A stretch of 64,000 nucleotides of DNA, taken from NCBI GenBank assembly GCA_934047225.1, contig OW203984.1:1435201-1499200 (forward strand), written 5' to 3'. The notes beneath the pieces are model-generated. The model ran no database searches, had not been told where the DNA came from, and saw only the letters and a list, made by a program, of their open reading frames with translations. Position 1 is the first letter of the stretch. Each line of letters starts with the position of its first letter. A program made the translations under genes and the position numbers. Positions 8,791 to 20,054 of this stretch are shown in pieces. Source of the DNA: Ypsolopha sequella (lineage: Eukaryota > Arthropoda > Insecta > Lepidoptera > Ypsolophidae).

Positions 8791-9010
8791 TCTTCGCCTT
8801 AATATAAATTTTGTATGCTTTGTTGCATATAAAACGGTAATTTTATAATGTATGGTATGTAATTGTAATATGTAATTTGAATTTTGAATTTGAATTTATA
8901 TTTAATAAATTTAAAATATTTTTGTAAGTAAGGATAATTTAAAAATAATCGGTAAATACCTAAGAACATAAAATTGATCGGATAGAAAAACTACCAGATT
9001 ATTTCATAAT

Positions 9011-9450
9011 AGGTTGATCAAAGCCACAATTCGAAATACCTTGGTTGCATACTGGTACTAGATGATGTAGAAACCATTCCCGAATGCGACCCTTATACTC
9101 GTACTTTGAAAATGTAGCAATTTACTATAACTAGGACCAAGTAGTAGCAGTAACTAGGTCTGCTAGAGAGAGGTGCCTATTTGGTGATTGATAAAAAAAG
9201 AAAAACGTAGAGGGGAGGGGGAAATACCGTAGAGTCCCTCCTATTCCCCCCCCCCCCCCCCCTAACCCAACAGTCTGGAGACAGAGTTCTTACCAAAATG
9301 TCGTGAAATATCATTGAGAAATACCAACACAAATTGTTCGTACAGGAAAAGCGAGGGGATTTCATCACAGGTTGGTCAAGGGTACAATACATTGATTGGA
9401 TTCTGGTACTTGATGGGATAAAAACAATCCCCGAATGCGCCTCTAAAATC
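9011..9450 (+). repeat. Diverged direct repeat, about 360-bp spacing
   Basis: The block at 9011-9090 (GGTTGATCAAAGCCACAATT ... ATTCCCGAATGCGACC) recurs with many changes at 9370-9450 (GGTTGGTCAAGGGTACAATA ... ATCCCCGAATGCGCC). It includes a C17 run at 9246-9262. Confidence 0.5.
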
Positions 9451-9494
9451 GTTTGGTTAGACTAAACGGCCAGGCCGATTCACGGCAGCAAATG

Positions 9495-9720
9495 TTTTTC
9501 TAGCTATTCTTATCGAGTGAGTGTATGAACAAAATTTGATGCTGGTAGCAACATGTGATATTTTGACATTTTCATTCCACCCAAAGGTTGCCTGGAAGAT
9601 ATTGCTATTAGCAATAAGTGCCGCCTTTGTACACAATGTCTGTCTTTTATGTGAAAATGTGTTGTAAATTATGTTTGTAAAGGTACAAGAGGTGTAATAA
9701 ATAAAATAAATAAAAAAGCC
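9495..9720 (+). mobile_element. 3' end of a truncated LINE
   Basis: Contains GGTTGCCTGGAAGATATTGC and TAAGTGCCGCCTTTGTACAC, a 3'-UTR signature widespread in lepidopteran non-LTR retrotransposons, ending in an AATAAATAAAATAAATAAAA tail. The same segment occurs on the minus strand at 51530..51715. No reverse-transcriptase coding sequence remains. The 5' limit is approximate. Confidence 0.65.
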
Positions 9721-9984
9721 CCTATTTTTTTCATGACTGTATACAATCTTATTAGTTTCGCCAAGGTCTGCTGCGTTTTTAGGAGTATCTTTTTGTCCTT
9801 TTTTTCACAGTAACTGTGTCATGCTGGTACTCGAAGAGATAAAGAAACGACCGGTGTATATTTTTAAAAGGTTGTCGTAGCGGATAAAAATAAATGTATG
9901 AAATTACTTTACCCCCTAGGGCATTAATAGATTTCCATACATTTATTTTACCCTAGGATAAAAAGGAGGCTGTTCCCGTTTTTT

Positions 9985-10560
9985 TTTAGGGTTCCGTAGT
10001 ACCTAAAAGGTACAAAAGGAACCTTTATGACGAGACTCAGTTGTCCGTCCGTATGTCACAGCATTATAATTTTAAAATATAATTAATTTGCCCACACAAC
10101 ACGGTGTAATAAAAATGTAAAATACTAAAAAATATTTCCAATAGAATAAAGAGAAAAAAAATCGTAATATTCAATATGGATATAAAATTTAGGATATTAA
10201 AGAGCTGATATTAAAAATATATAGTTCGGCTATATTTACTTGCATCTATTTCGAGAAATCCTTGAAAAACTACAAAAAATATATGTCCCCCCCTTATCTC
10301 CAAAACTGGTGGACCGAAAAATAAGAAAGAATAATAATAAATCACGGTAATATGTGCTTACGTATAAATTACGACAAAATTGAACTTTTCATCCACGAAT
10401 ACGGAACCCTAGGTACGGGACTTGTAAAATATGATGGACGGATGGGTTAGACATGAATCAAAGACGAGCGATAGATCGCGAGACTGGTTTATTGTTGTCT
10501 TCATGCACACATACCTATACGATACATATCGACAGGAGTCTGACTCACACTTGACCGGTA
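9985..10560 (+). repeat. Family C repeat, copy 2, with a later insertion
   Basis: Shares GTTCCGTAGTACC-type start, ATCTATTTCGAGAAATCC and CCTTATCTCCAAAACTGG with copy 1 (5664..6040). In copy 1 the end reads GGTACGCGAGTCTAACTCGC without a break; here about 113 bp (roughly 10419-10531) separate GGTACGG from GAGTCTGACTCACACTTG, so something inserted near the end. Confidence 0.6.
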
Positions 10561-10734
10561 TTTTTTGAAAATAAAAGTGACAATTGACGAACATGTTGAA
10601 CAAAAATAAATTAACACACAAACAATGGCATAAAAACTGTCGACACTCCGCGTGCCCAAGCATTACTTCGTTACGACATTAATCTCTGAGGGAGTGCCGG
10701 AGGTTTTTCCGAGTATGGAATAAAAAATGCAAGC

Positions 10735-10930
10735 CAATGTCCCCACTCATATACCGAACTTTCACCGACGATTATTAATTTTTACGTCCCAGAGTGAGGG
10801 GTGGTGCAGGGAGCGACTACAAATATGGACCAGACCGAACACAACTGTGCCCCTGCGGGATATGAACCCGCGACCTCCAAATTACTGGTCGAGTACTCGA
10901 ACGACTGGACCACAGAGGTGGTCATAAATA
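10735..10930 (-). repeat. tRNA-headed SINE, family S2, copy 1
   Basis: Read on the minus strand it begins with GACCACCTCTGTGGTCCAGT and contains GAGGTCGCGGGTTCATATCC, a pol III B-box-like sequence. Related copies at 35285..35520, 53945..54075 and 58030..58275 all lie on the minus strand. The tail has ACTCTGGGACGTAAAA. Confidence 0.65.
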
Positions 10931-11351
10931 AGTAATTTATTAAACTGTGTCCCAAAACTGTTAAGGGTCTACAACAGCAAAATCAAATCAAAATATCCCG
11001 ATTCGGGTAAAGTATGGACGCTGGACAATTAAGGCGGTTATATATAATAAATCGGTGGTATCTGAAGCCGGGACATGGAAGAGGCGTTACAAGCCGCCGG
11101 CACTCGCATTAGGACGCAGACACACACGGATTTTAATCACACTTGTTAGCGGAGAAAGTCAAAAAGTGATATGTGTTACGCTGGTTTTAACATTTATTGA
11201 GTTTTGATTTGTTTAATTGTCACTTAAACAATCAACAGTTCGATTTTAATTGTTATTGCCATACATACCTGTTTTATTGGAAAATTGATAAAGCATAAAC
11301 TCGTCAAAAAGTCTGACACCTGATGTACAAAGTCTGATGTATTTTTTTATT
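10931..11351. other. Spacer, nothing recognised
   Basis: Mixed composition with one GC-richer patch near 11070-11120 (GGCGTTACAAGCCGCCGGCA). No ORF or repeat structure seen. Confidence 0.3.
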
Positions 11352-11621
11352 TATAAAAGGTGACTTTTTGATCATCGTCCAAATTCATACTGGAGGCTTT
11401 ATAAGTGATCAGTATCTTGGATCAGTAACAATTTTTGTGAAATTCGCAAAATGAAATTTCGGCTTCCCATAGAAATTCAGTTCCAGTCCCGAGTGAATGA
11501 CTATGGGGAGTCGAAATTTCATTTTACGAATTTCACCAAAATTGTTATTGATCCATGATACTGATCACTTACCAAGCCACCAGTATGAATGTGGACGATG
11601 ATCAAAAAGTCACCTTGTATA
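11352..11621 (-). repeat. Palindromic MITE, family Q, copy 2
   Basis: Ends AAGGTGACTTTTTGATCATC and TGATCAAAAAGTCACCTTGT. The asymmetric centre (CAGTTCCAGTCCCGAGTGAA) is the reverse complement of the copy 1 centre, showing opposite orientation. The two copies are still very similar, so both moved relatively recently. Confidence 0.8.
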
Positions 11622-11906
11622 TGAAGTAGCACTACAGAGTTACAAGATCTCAAAACGTGAAAGTTGCACCCACTGTATAACCGGCTCGTATAATACAAAT
11701 TTATATCGTCGCTCACGTGAATGTTTAGCATGACGCCGCCGCGCCCCCTTAAGTGCTGAGCTGACACACTAAAGAATATATTAGTGCAGATAGCCCGAAA
11801 CGTATGTGTGTGTGTGGGACCTGCGTCTTCACACACTCACACACATACATACGATTGGTTCAGCTTGAGGAGCGGAAAGGATCATGGGCATTTAATATGA
11901 CTTATG
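11622..11906. other. Spacer with GT/CA tracts
   Basis: Contains GTATGTGTGTGTGTG near 11802 and CACACACTCACACACATACA near 11833. Minus-strand frame here is incidental. Confidence 0.3.
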
Positions 11907-12299
11907 CACCAATTTTTGCAAAAATCTTCAACAGGATGAAACTCATGTCAATATGAAAGCCTCTGGGTACTTCATTTAATTCTATAGCAACTACAAGTTC
12001 AAATCAATTTTAATTTTGGTATAATGTACAGTCAAGATCACATCAAGCTATACACATTGTAGTTTGTACCTATCTTATATCCTTGACTACCTATAAGGGC
12101 TAATGTAGTACTGTAACTTGACGTGGTTTTGACTGTACAAATAAAAATAACTTGGTACATGAAGATGTATCCTTTCCATGTTTCACCATTTTCGCGATTG
12201 ATTTGAGCTTAGATGCCATATAATGAGCTGAAGTACCTACTAAGAGTTTTCATTTGATGTGGTTTTTATCACTGTTCAAAACTTTTGCAAAAATTGGTG
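11907..12299. repeat. Palindromic MITE, family P, copy 2, interrupted
   Basis: Left CACCAATTTTTGCAAAAATC pairs with the right end TTTTGCAAAAATTGGTG; pairing continues inward through GAGCTTAGATGCCATATAAT on the right arm. A family M1 MITE (12026..12138) sits in the middle. Without it the element would be about 280 bp, close to the copy at 4240..4526. Confidence 0.7.
12026..12138 (-). repeat. Family M1 MITE nested in family P
   Basis: Begins GTACAGTCAAGATCACATCA and ends GTGGTTTTGACTGTAC. Its reverse complement aligns over the whole length with 1025..1141. Confidence 0.75.
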
Positions 12300-13257
12300 G
12301 AAAATCACCACAGAACTTGAAAATCACTCACGATTGTTTATGTGGCATCGGTTCATACAACACTATTATATCATTGTTACTCGTATCATATTTATAATCA
12401 CCATCATCATTTTATTCTTTAGCATTTTCTGCTCTTAATTCAGAATCAGACTCAGAAATTTCTTTGGTAAGACATTATGTCACAAAAACGTTTTCATTTG
12501 ATATTTAACAATTTAAAAAATTATAAATAATGTAATGTTTTACACAATTAACTTAACTAAATAACATTCAAAAACTTAAAATAATCAAGACTGAAAAAGA
12601 AAATCTGAAGCCATAAACATAGTACAAAGAAGCCCACCGAAACGACAAACCTTGCAACAGTAATGAAATGAAATATTAGTGGGAGCAAGAGAGACATAAA
12701 TAATGAGAGTTATCTACGCAGGCTCAGTAAATATCGTGGTCGTGCATCCTCGTGTTTGTCGGACGTAGTCGTCGCTGCCGAGGTACACGAGGAATCTAGA
12801 AAAATAAACGATGTTCTTTGTACATGTTAGAAAGTGCAAACATGAATTAGGAGGAGTCGGGCCTAGAAGTGTTTTTGTATACCTCTAGACGTTATTTAGA
12901 GATGTATACCTATAGACATTATTTAGAGTCTATTACACAATAGAAAAGATAAATTAGAAACAATTTTCAAGTGAGACAAATACTTTATAGAAATACTTTT
13001 GATCTTTTCTGGTTTGCAATGCACTCTAAATGCGATACATTTCGTTATAAATTATGTAATAGTGTACATATCTATAATAGTTTTACCAGATGCTTGCTTG
13101 CATGATGATGACAGGATAATACGGCTATGTAAAAAAATAGGGGTGGTTTTTTTCTGTGTATTTCCTGAAATACTCAGAAATTATAATTAATTTCTGATAT
13201 ACGTATTTTGATTATATTGTTAATATGAAGTTGCGGAAGCCAGAAACTGGCGATAGA
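12300..13257. other. Spacer, no gene recognised
   Basis: AT-rich, apart from a small CpG-containing patch at 12730-12790 (GTCGTCGCTGCCGAGG). No supported exon, hairpin or tandem array. Confidence 0.3.
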
Positions 13258-13350
13258 ATTCGTCCATGCGAACAACTTTTACTATGGGGTCAAAAAAATC
13301 AGCTGTTCCATAAAACCAATCAAAATGTATGAAAAACTATTTTTTTTTTC
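13258..13350 (+). repeat. Family R fragment
   Basis: CAACTTTTACTATGGGGTCA followed by AATCAGCTGTTCCATA and CAAAATGTATGAAAAAC matches the left half of the element at 17075..17327. Confidence 0.5.
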
Positions 13351-13949
13351 AATTAGCCAATTTTTTTTCACGAATAATTTTTATTTTAGCATTCTATCTA
13401 GGGTTTTTTAAAGCTGATGCTTCTTTGTCGGCTCCGCGTATGGGGGGCACAATTCAAAAATCGTACGTCCCTGATCGACTTTAGGAAAGAATTTCGCAGA
13501 TTAAGGCATTTTCGTATTTAGTACTTGACAATAAAAGTACTTTGATAGGGATGTTCTTATATGAAAAGAATTTAACGCAATTATATTGGTTTGATCATGC
13601 GCATTAAGGAAGGATAATTTTATTCCGTATTAGATATTATTACGTGTTTTAATCGTTTATCGTTAATGGTCATTTCATCAAAATAATAACAAAATTTAAA
13701 TGATCCCAAAGTTGGTGCGCAGTGTGCGCGCCGTTATCAGGAATCAGGAAGTATGCTATTCTCTGTGATTGACATCAAATGTCAAAACATGCAGTGCGTC
13801 TGGAACTGAAATACTTGAAAAAATGTATCCAAGCAAGATCCCTACAATAGCGGAATGATAAAGTTTGTCGTATAATATGTGGTTCAATGAACGTAAACGT
13901 AACTAAGCTTTTTGCAAACGTTACTGGTCAAAAACGGTAAGTTTTAAGC
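13351..13949. other. Spacer, nothing recognised
   Basis: Carries ATGGGGGGCACAATTCAAAA near 13441 and a GC-balanced patch near 13715; neither matches another segment in the window. Confidence 0.3.
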
Positions 13950-14272
13950 AAGTTTCAAAAATACTTAACTCCTGGTGGGGGGAGTGTTACCCGGTGGAAG
14001 ACCCACAACTCAAAGCTTGCAGCTGGATTCTAAGGAAATCACCACCAGCTTTTCACTGACAATAATTTCGTCCCAAACGTGATAGGTGGTGAGCCCTATC
14101 GCCGTACTTCAACCAACAGTTAATGAGGCTATTACCGAGCCTTATGGAAATCGTTGACAACGATACTTGTGTGCCTTTAGGTCGAAACATAGAAAGGCCA
14201 TTTTAAACTTCTATCCAATTGTTGTACCTATGTTTGACAAATAAATTATTATGAATTATGAAAAAAAAAAAC
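13950..14272 (+). mobile_element. Probable 3' end of a retroelement with poly-A
   Basis: Ends GTTTGACAAATAAATTATTA then GAATTATG and an A-run of ten or more, that is, a polyadenylation signal followed by a tail inside genomic DNA. The body includes TGGTGGGGGGAGTGTTACCC. No reverse-transcriptase residues are left, so a processed transcript of another kind is possible. Confidence 0.4.
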
Positions 14273-14515
14273 AACTATAATCAAGAGCTTTCGCCCATAA
14301 AGTGCAAGGAAATCCAAAGACTTCCGCAAAATCTACGGAAGACGATAACGGACTAATTATTCTACGCAACTGCTTCTCACAGCGTCATACCGCGCCGGAT
14401 TACAATTATTTACTGGCTGGGTGACACGGCAAAGTTTAAATATATTATCTATACCCTGTGGTTTGGTCATGAGGGTTGGTCACAGGCCACGGCCAAATCC
14501 TACCACCAATGAGCG

Positions 14516-14728
14516 TTTTTCCTTATGTCAAATTTAGTGTTACATTAGATTCCTAGATGGCACTGTCGTATTCTTTAGCAACAGAATCAAAGCAAAATTT
14601 GAACGGATTCCAAACAAACTTTGACATTGATTGCTACGAAACACATTTTATCTATGGTGACATGGACAGCGCCATCTGGAGGAAACCTAAGACTAAGAAA
14701 AAAAAACAACGAGAAAAACGCTCATTGG
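14516..14728. repeat. MITE-like element (213 bp)
   Basis: CCAATGAGCGTTTTTC at the left faces GAAAAACGCTCATTGG at the right. Inside, AGATGGCACTGTCG and GACAGCGCCATCTGG form a second, inner inverted pair. The plus-strand frame within it starts with TTG-type or internal codons and is not convincing as a gene. Confidence 0.65.
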
Positions 14729-15089
14729 AAGGATTTATCAGTTAGTTGCACGTTGGTTGGGTCTTGGATCTAACTATCATCTTGCACCGAGCCGGTAAGT
14801 TACTGTAAGTATCTCAGTTAACACCACTCGTGGAGGCTCCTCATAAGCTAGCCAAAAATGCCTGGTCAGAAAATTTAAAAAACACACACGAATAATTATT
14901 AAACATTTGGTTTGGTAATATTTTAACATTTGGTTTGGTAAGTAGGTGGCTTTGTGAAAAGTAGGCAAGTTTGTATCAAGAAATAAGCTGACCAAGAATG
15001 TTGTAGCCGAACACATTTCAACAAAGCTGCGTTTGAAAAGCAAAATTATCGTTTATTGATCACATTTGTTCGGTGTACTGTAGCAAAAT
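14729..15089. other. Spacer
   Basis: Contains a short tandem of TTTGGTTTGGTAA-type words at 14905-14942. Nothing else seen. Confidence 0.3.
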
Positions 15090-15290
15090 CGTGTATTTAT
15101 CCCCGCGCCCGGGCTCGGCAGTAAATCTCCGCGAGTGCTGCCATCTGTACCGCGGGAGCCTTACTATAACATAGTGCGGCGGTGGAACAATGTGTGAGCG
15201 CGCCGCGATGTCTCGATATGAGGAAATATGCTAAATTCAATAACGCTCGCACGACCTGCGGCCCCCGGCCGTGTAGGGCTGCTACAGAAA
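15090..15290. other. CpG-rich island in AT-rich DNA
   Basis: CCCCGCGCCCGGGCTCGGCA, GCGCGCCGCGATG and CGGCCCCCGGCCGTG cluster here. Such patches in insect genomes can mark promoters or exons; the frames on both strands are short and I cannot support a gene. Confidence 0.3.
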
Positions 15291-16904
15291 TTTCCATTAT
15301 TATTATTATTTTAATCATTAATTTATTTATATTTTTATATATATTTTTATTTTTATATTTTTAACATGTGCGTAATTTTTTTTTTCGTTACGCGTCGTGT
15401 CGTCGGCGTTGATAAAATTATTATTATTGGCTGATAGATATATTATGTCGCATGCAAATAGTAAAATTTGGAATTTTATAAACGGCGTCGTCAGTTTCTA
15501 AACGTTCGATTTTTTTTTTTTTATTTTTTCATAGTCAATTTACTTGGATTTTTAAGAATTTAAAGCCATCCGACTAAAACCACATGGTTCATGCGCGGTA
15601 TGGCGAGATCGCAAACTTTATGCTAAACTAACTGAACTAATTCTAACTTATATTATGTTATTATAACATCACGCAGCCACAGGCTGCTGATGTTGAAGAA
15701 AATAAAGCTTTATGGCACTTTTTCGCTTTTTATAATTATTTAAGTTTTTTAGTCTATCTAATGTATGGCTAGGTATTTCATTTATTTATTTTGCTATTAA
15801 AGAAAGAAAGAAAACAGATAGAAAGAAAACAGATTTATTGCCAAAAAAAAAAAAGTGTAACAATGACGACATATAAATAATTAAAAGACAATTTAACGAA
15901 CTAAATTTAAAATAAACAAATTTAAAAGAAATACAATGTCGATTAAAATATTCTTTGTTCTTTTTGGCAACAGGTGGCACGCTCAGCTGTGCTGCTAGAT
16001 TAAAAAAACTAACAGCGCTGTTTTTCAACGTACACCTAGTACTAGACGAATATAGTATTAGACGAATATAGTAATTCTGTTAGAACAATTGAGGGTTACC
16101 GTACATGTAAATCTAACACGCTCCTCCTCGCTCTGCTCGTCTTTGCACCTATTTTTCAGTTTTTGGTGGAACATTTTCAATTTTGCCTTTTTACGAATGG
16201 TAAATTACAGAAGAGCAAGCTTTTTATTTAGAGAATGACGATGCCGTTTGTAAAATGTCGAGTTTTACTATTTGCCTGCTACAGATACATCGAAAAATCA
16301 CAACGATTATCAAAACAGTTTTTGCCTGACTTACGAATCTTTATTCATCCATATCATAAATTAATCTAGTAATATCCTTACACTCACTTACCTCTCATAT
16401 TCACCCTCACACTCACACTCATACTCAAAATTCACCCACTTATTCATCCATCCTTATCTAATATCTTGAATTTTTCAAACCATTGTTAGTTTAATGTTTT
16501 TGTTATAATATTTTACTAAAACACATAAGTTTGTGCTACTACTACTAGAACAAATTGTATTTGAGTTATTTCTTATTTGTTTACAACTTAACCTACAAAA
16601 TAAATATTAATTTACTGTCACACACAATATAAAAGTATTTAACACGTTTAAGTACATACATTTGTATAATAAATTAATAAATGAAACGAAATTCTTCCTA
16701 GGATTGTATCATTTTAGGATTCATACCTACCATAGGTATAGCTTCTAGGTACAAATTTTAATGCTTTTATTTTTAGACAGTAAGTGAGTGGCAACCCTGC
16801 CAGCAGAGTGTAGATGCAAGATAGGCAGGTCACGGCAGCAGTGATTTACCGCGCTGCAGATTATCTACCGGAGCTCGGTCCCGCTGCCACCGGCTCCGCG
16901 GGCT
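15291..16904. other. AT-rich spacer with low-complexity tracts
   Basis: ATT/TTAT tracts at 15295-15365, a possible retroelement tail near 15690-15712 (GAAGAAAATAAAGCTTTATG), a GAAAGAAAG/CAGAT patch at 15800-15835 and ACTCACACTCA-like words at 16380-16440. A GC-rich stretch begins near 16790 and leads into the hairpin at 16905. Confidence 0.35.
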
Positions 16905-16939
16905 CCCGGACTATACATGTACAGGGCTAATAGTCCGGG
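16905..16939. other. Perfect 10-bp stem, 15-nt loop hairpin
   Basis: CCCGGACTAT (16905-16914) pairs exactly with ATAGTCCGGG (16930-16939), at the edge of a GC-rich patch (GGCTCCGCGGGCTCCCGG). Could be a transcript structure or a chance palindrome. Confidence 0.45.
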
Positions 16940-17074
16940 GGTAAATATACTGGTTACATTAAATCAGAGCATATATTTTACTGATCATACCGATCATTAT
17001 TCTGGGGATATTTTTTTCTTTCTTAATATACGTAGCCTATGTTTTCTCCAAAATAGATGACGATACTTTGACCA

Positions 17075-17327
17075 TATACTGGGTGTTAATTTGATAGCCT
17101 TTTTCCTTCAAACAGCTTGTTCTACCCATGCATTATTTCGATGTACCCATGAATATAAAAAACTTTTATTATGGGGTCAACCCTGAAATCACGAAAAAAA
17201 ATCAGCTGTTCCATACTCGACCAAAATGTATGAAACAGTTGGTTTATTTTTTGCGATTTTAGGGTTGGCCCCATAGTAAAACATCCCGTTTTAAGGAAAA
17301 ACATTATCATCTTAACACCCTGTATAT
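17075..17327. repeat. MITE, family R, complete (253 bp)
   Basis: Ends TATACTGGGTGTTAATTTGA and its partner TTAACACCCTGTATA. Inner paired words are TTATTATGGGGTCAACCCTG and GGGTTGGCCCCATAGTAAAA. A partial copy is at 13258..13350. The ACAGGGTGT-like termini are common in non-autonomous mariner-like elements. Confidence 0.65.
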
Positions 17328-17529
17328 CTTTATATCTTAGTTTAGATTATTTCCATACTGACAATTAAATGCCCTCTGTATTCCCACTGGTCACTTTGAT
17401 TGATACAGCTAATTTATACTAGAGATGTGATAAGTGATCAAAACCAAGGTTCAATAAACATTTTGCTAAATTCTAGTGATGTGTGTTGCAACTCCCTGCT
17501 TAAGAAAAATATAATTTAATTAATTTGGG

Positions 17530-17610
17530 CAAGTGCTAGTCGGATACCCGCACAAAGGAATCCGTTATTCCGTACCACCACACAATACGGGTACGGAACC
17601 CTAAAAATAT
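17530..17610 (+). repeat. Family D remnant with internal deletion
   Basis: Goes from the head (CAAGTGCTAGTCGGATACCC, CCGTTATTCCGTACC) almost directly to the tail (GGGTACGGAACCCTAAA), so about 200 bp of body seen in 2319..2593 is missing. Confidence 0.6.
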
Positions 17611-18010
17611 TATTGTAAATGATAACAATGTAGATACCATAGCAATATTAGGGCGACAAAAACAAGCAACTAAAATGGAAGCTTCCTCAGAAAAAATTCA
17701 GCACACGCTTATTGCATAACCCAAATTTTTCTGTAATCTTTACATAATCACATATTACCATTTTTTTTTTCATATTTTTCGGTTATTTTGTTTCGTAGAT
17801 AAAGCCTTGTTTACATTTGGACGAGTTAAGGACAGAAGACAGTTGGCAGGTTAACTCGTTCTTTGGTCAAGCAAGTAGTAAGTACCATCCAAACAATAGT
17901 TGGATTGGTTTAATTCCAAGTTACATTTGCTGCCAATTACGCTCGTAGATGGGTGTCATTGTGAAACATGGAAGAAGAAGTTGGTTCGATATCAACTTCA
18001 TTATAATAAT
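17611..18010. other. Spacer
   Basis: No ORF. A short AGGACAGAAGACAGTTGGCA-type stretch near 17830 is not repeated elsewhere in the window. Confidence 0.3.
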
Positions 18011-18601
18011 TAGAGGAAAGTAACCAAATATGGAATACCATTTGACTTTTTATTCTAAAAAAATAACAAAAAAATATTAAAGTCGTTTATTAGTAATTAT
18101 TATAATCAGTCATATATTTTTTCTTGACCTGGTATTTTTTTTTTGTTTTTAATATTACTAAACAATTTTTTATTTTTCAAAAATAAAATTATCTAAATCG
18201 TAGCTATTTATGGAATAGCTACTCAAATATGGAATATTAGAAAAATACACGTGATTCCTATTTAGAAAAAGTAAGGAAATTTTGGAAAAAAAATAATGAA
18301 TAATAATCTTCTTGCAAAAATCACAAATTCGAGTCTCAAATTCTGGACCTGCACAGACATTATGAACCCAGAAAAAAGACATTAAACTTTTGACCCATGT
18401 TTTTCCTTGAGTATCTCAGAAAACAAAAAACGCCTGCCATAGCCACACCGCGCACCTGACTGGTCAGACAAAATAAGTGCGACACTAAAGTGAGTGATGA
18501 GATAAAAAATTACTTTGAATTGCATCTTGAAGTGTTAATTTTAGAGAAACGGTGGTATTCCATATTAGGGATACTATTCCATATTTGGTAACTTTCCTCT
18601 A
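18011..18601. repeat. Inverted-repeat DNA element bounded by TA (591 bp)
   Basis: Left TAGAGGAAAGTAACCAAATA and right TATTTGGTAACTTTCCTCTA are near-perfect inverted termini, continuing with GGAATACC/GGTATTCC. TA at both outer edges fits a mariner-like target duplication. The interior is AT-rich and has no transposase frame. Confidence 0.7.
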
Positions 18602-19439
18602 CTTTACGCGTTTGTTCACATGCGCGGCAACACAGCGCGAGTAAAGTGAGCGGGGGTGCGGAAGGAACGCGGGAGAATGTTCTCCATACTTAACTGCCCA
18701 AAAAATAGCTGCGATTCTATTCGCGCAGCTTAAGGGCCTTACTATTGCCAAATGGGTACTTTCTAAAGCCTACTCTTCGTTTATGGCCAAACCAAAAATC
18801 ATGAAAAAATGTATTATGAATAATCAACTCTTAGACAACATATGCAACATTTTTCTTTTTCATACCACCAAAACTTCTACATGAATTTTATTTTTTACTG
18901 AATGGTGTTTTTTGACCTCTAATTCCCTACTGCTCCAGAGTAGCTTGGCCGATTGAATTCATCTATGCCTTGATAAATAGATAAACTTTATAGATATAAA
19001 CATAACATAAGATTATTCAATCGAGTAATCACGTCCAAGTGAAAAGTATAATTTTCTCCTATTTCGCCCTATCAAAGACGCAGCGAGCGTCGTAACAGCC
19101 ACTATGCATTGCGCGCTGATATGAACGTTATTTCAATGTCGTTTCCGTTGATATTTGTAGTGACAAATATCGAGCTGCTAATTTGGCGATGGTAATCGCC
19201 TTAACTGGTAACTTAAACTTAACCCATTTTTTGCAGTCCAAACTATAGGCCTCCAAGTTCATAGTGAGGACGCCTGCGGGGAGTGCGGGGCGGAGACGAA
19301 GGCAGGGACAAGGTGCGAGATATATCTTATGATTTATTTGACAACCACTAATTATTGTGATTTTTTTTTATTGAGACTAATTCTATACTCATAAATAAGT
19401 AGTAAAAACGTCATGTCTGTATTTTTGTATTTAATCTGT
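18602..19439. other. Spacer
   Basis: A GC-richer patch at 18630-18690 and another at 19265-19310 (GGGGAGTGCGGGGCGGAGAC) occur, without a supported exon. Confidence 0.3.
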
Positions 19440-19504
19440 CAATTTTTATTCGTTTTTTCGGAAATAATTATAACAGCTGAAGCTTTAAATCTCTGTGACA
19501 GACT

Positions 19505-19535
<31 letters not shown>

Positions 19536-19620
19536 GGACGGACAGATGAACAGACACACACTCAGACAGACCACTGAGGCTTAGTAACTGGGTCCGGTTG
19601 GTCATCAAGGTCACAATTCC
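19440..19620 (+). repeat. Family D tail with GACA microsatellite
   Basis: A (GACA)n tract at about 19500-19555 followed by GGGTCCGGTTGG-like sequence corresponds to the GACAGACGGACAG tract and end of family D. The head is missing. Confidence 0.5.
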
Positions 19621-19699
19621 TTTTGCGAATTAAATAATCTATTTTTTTTTTCGTCACTTCCTGATCTACTTTCCTCCGCATTTAAATCACGATTATGGA

Positions 19700-20054
19700 T
19701 ACGGGGTGTTGAATAGTTCTGCGACTTGCGTCTAAGGTATTACGGGTAATATACACGGGTGGTGCTCACATACGGGGAGTTGAATAGTTCTGCGACTTGC
19801 GTCTAAGGTATTACGGGTAATATACACGGGTGGTGCTCACATACGGGGTGTTGAATAGTTCTGCGACTTGCGTCTAAGGTATTACGGGTAATATACACGG
19901 GTGGTGCTCACATACGGGGTGTTGAATAGTTCTGTGACTTGCGTGTAATGTATTACGTGTAATATACACGGGTGGTGCTCACATACGGGGTGTTGAATAG
20001 TTCTGCGACTTGCGTGTAATGTATTACGTGTAATATACACGGGTGGTGTTCACA
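19700..20054 (+). repeat. Tandem array, 71-bp unit, 5 copies
   Basis: Units start at 19700, 19771, 19842, 19913 and 19984 with TACGGGG(T/A)GTTGAATAG. The last two share GCGTGTAATGTATTACGTG in place of GCGTCTAAGGTATTACGGG, showing at least two unit types. Confidence 0.9.
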
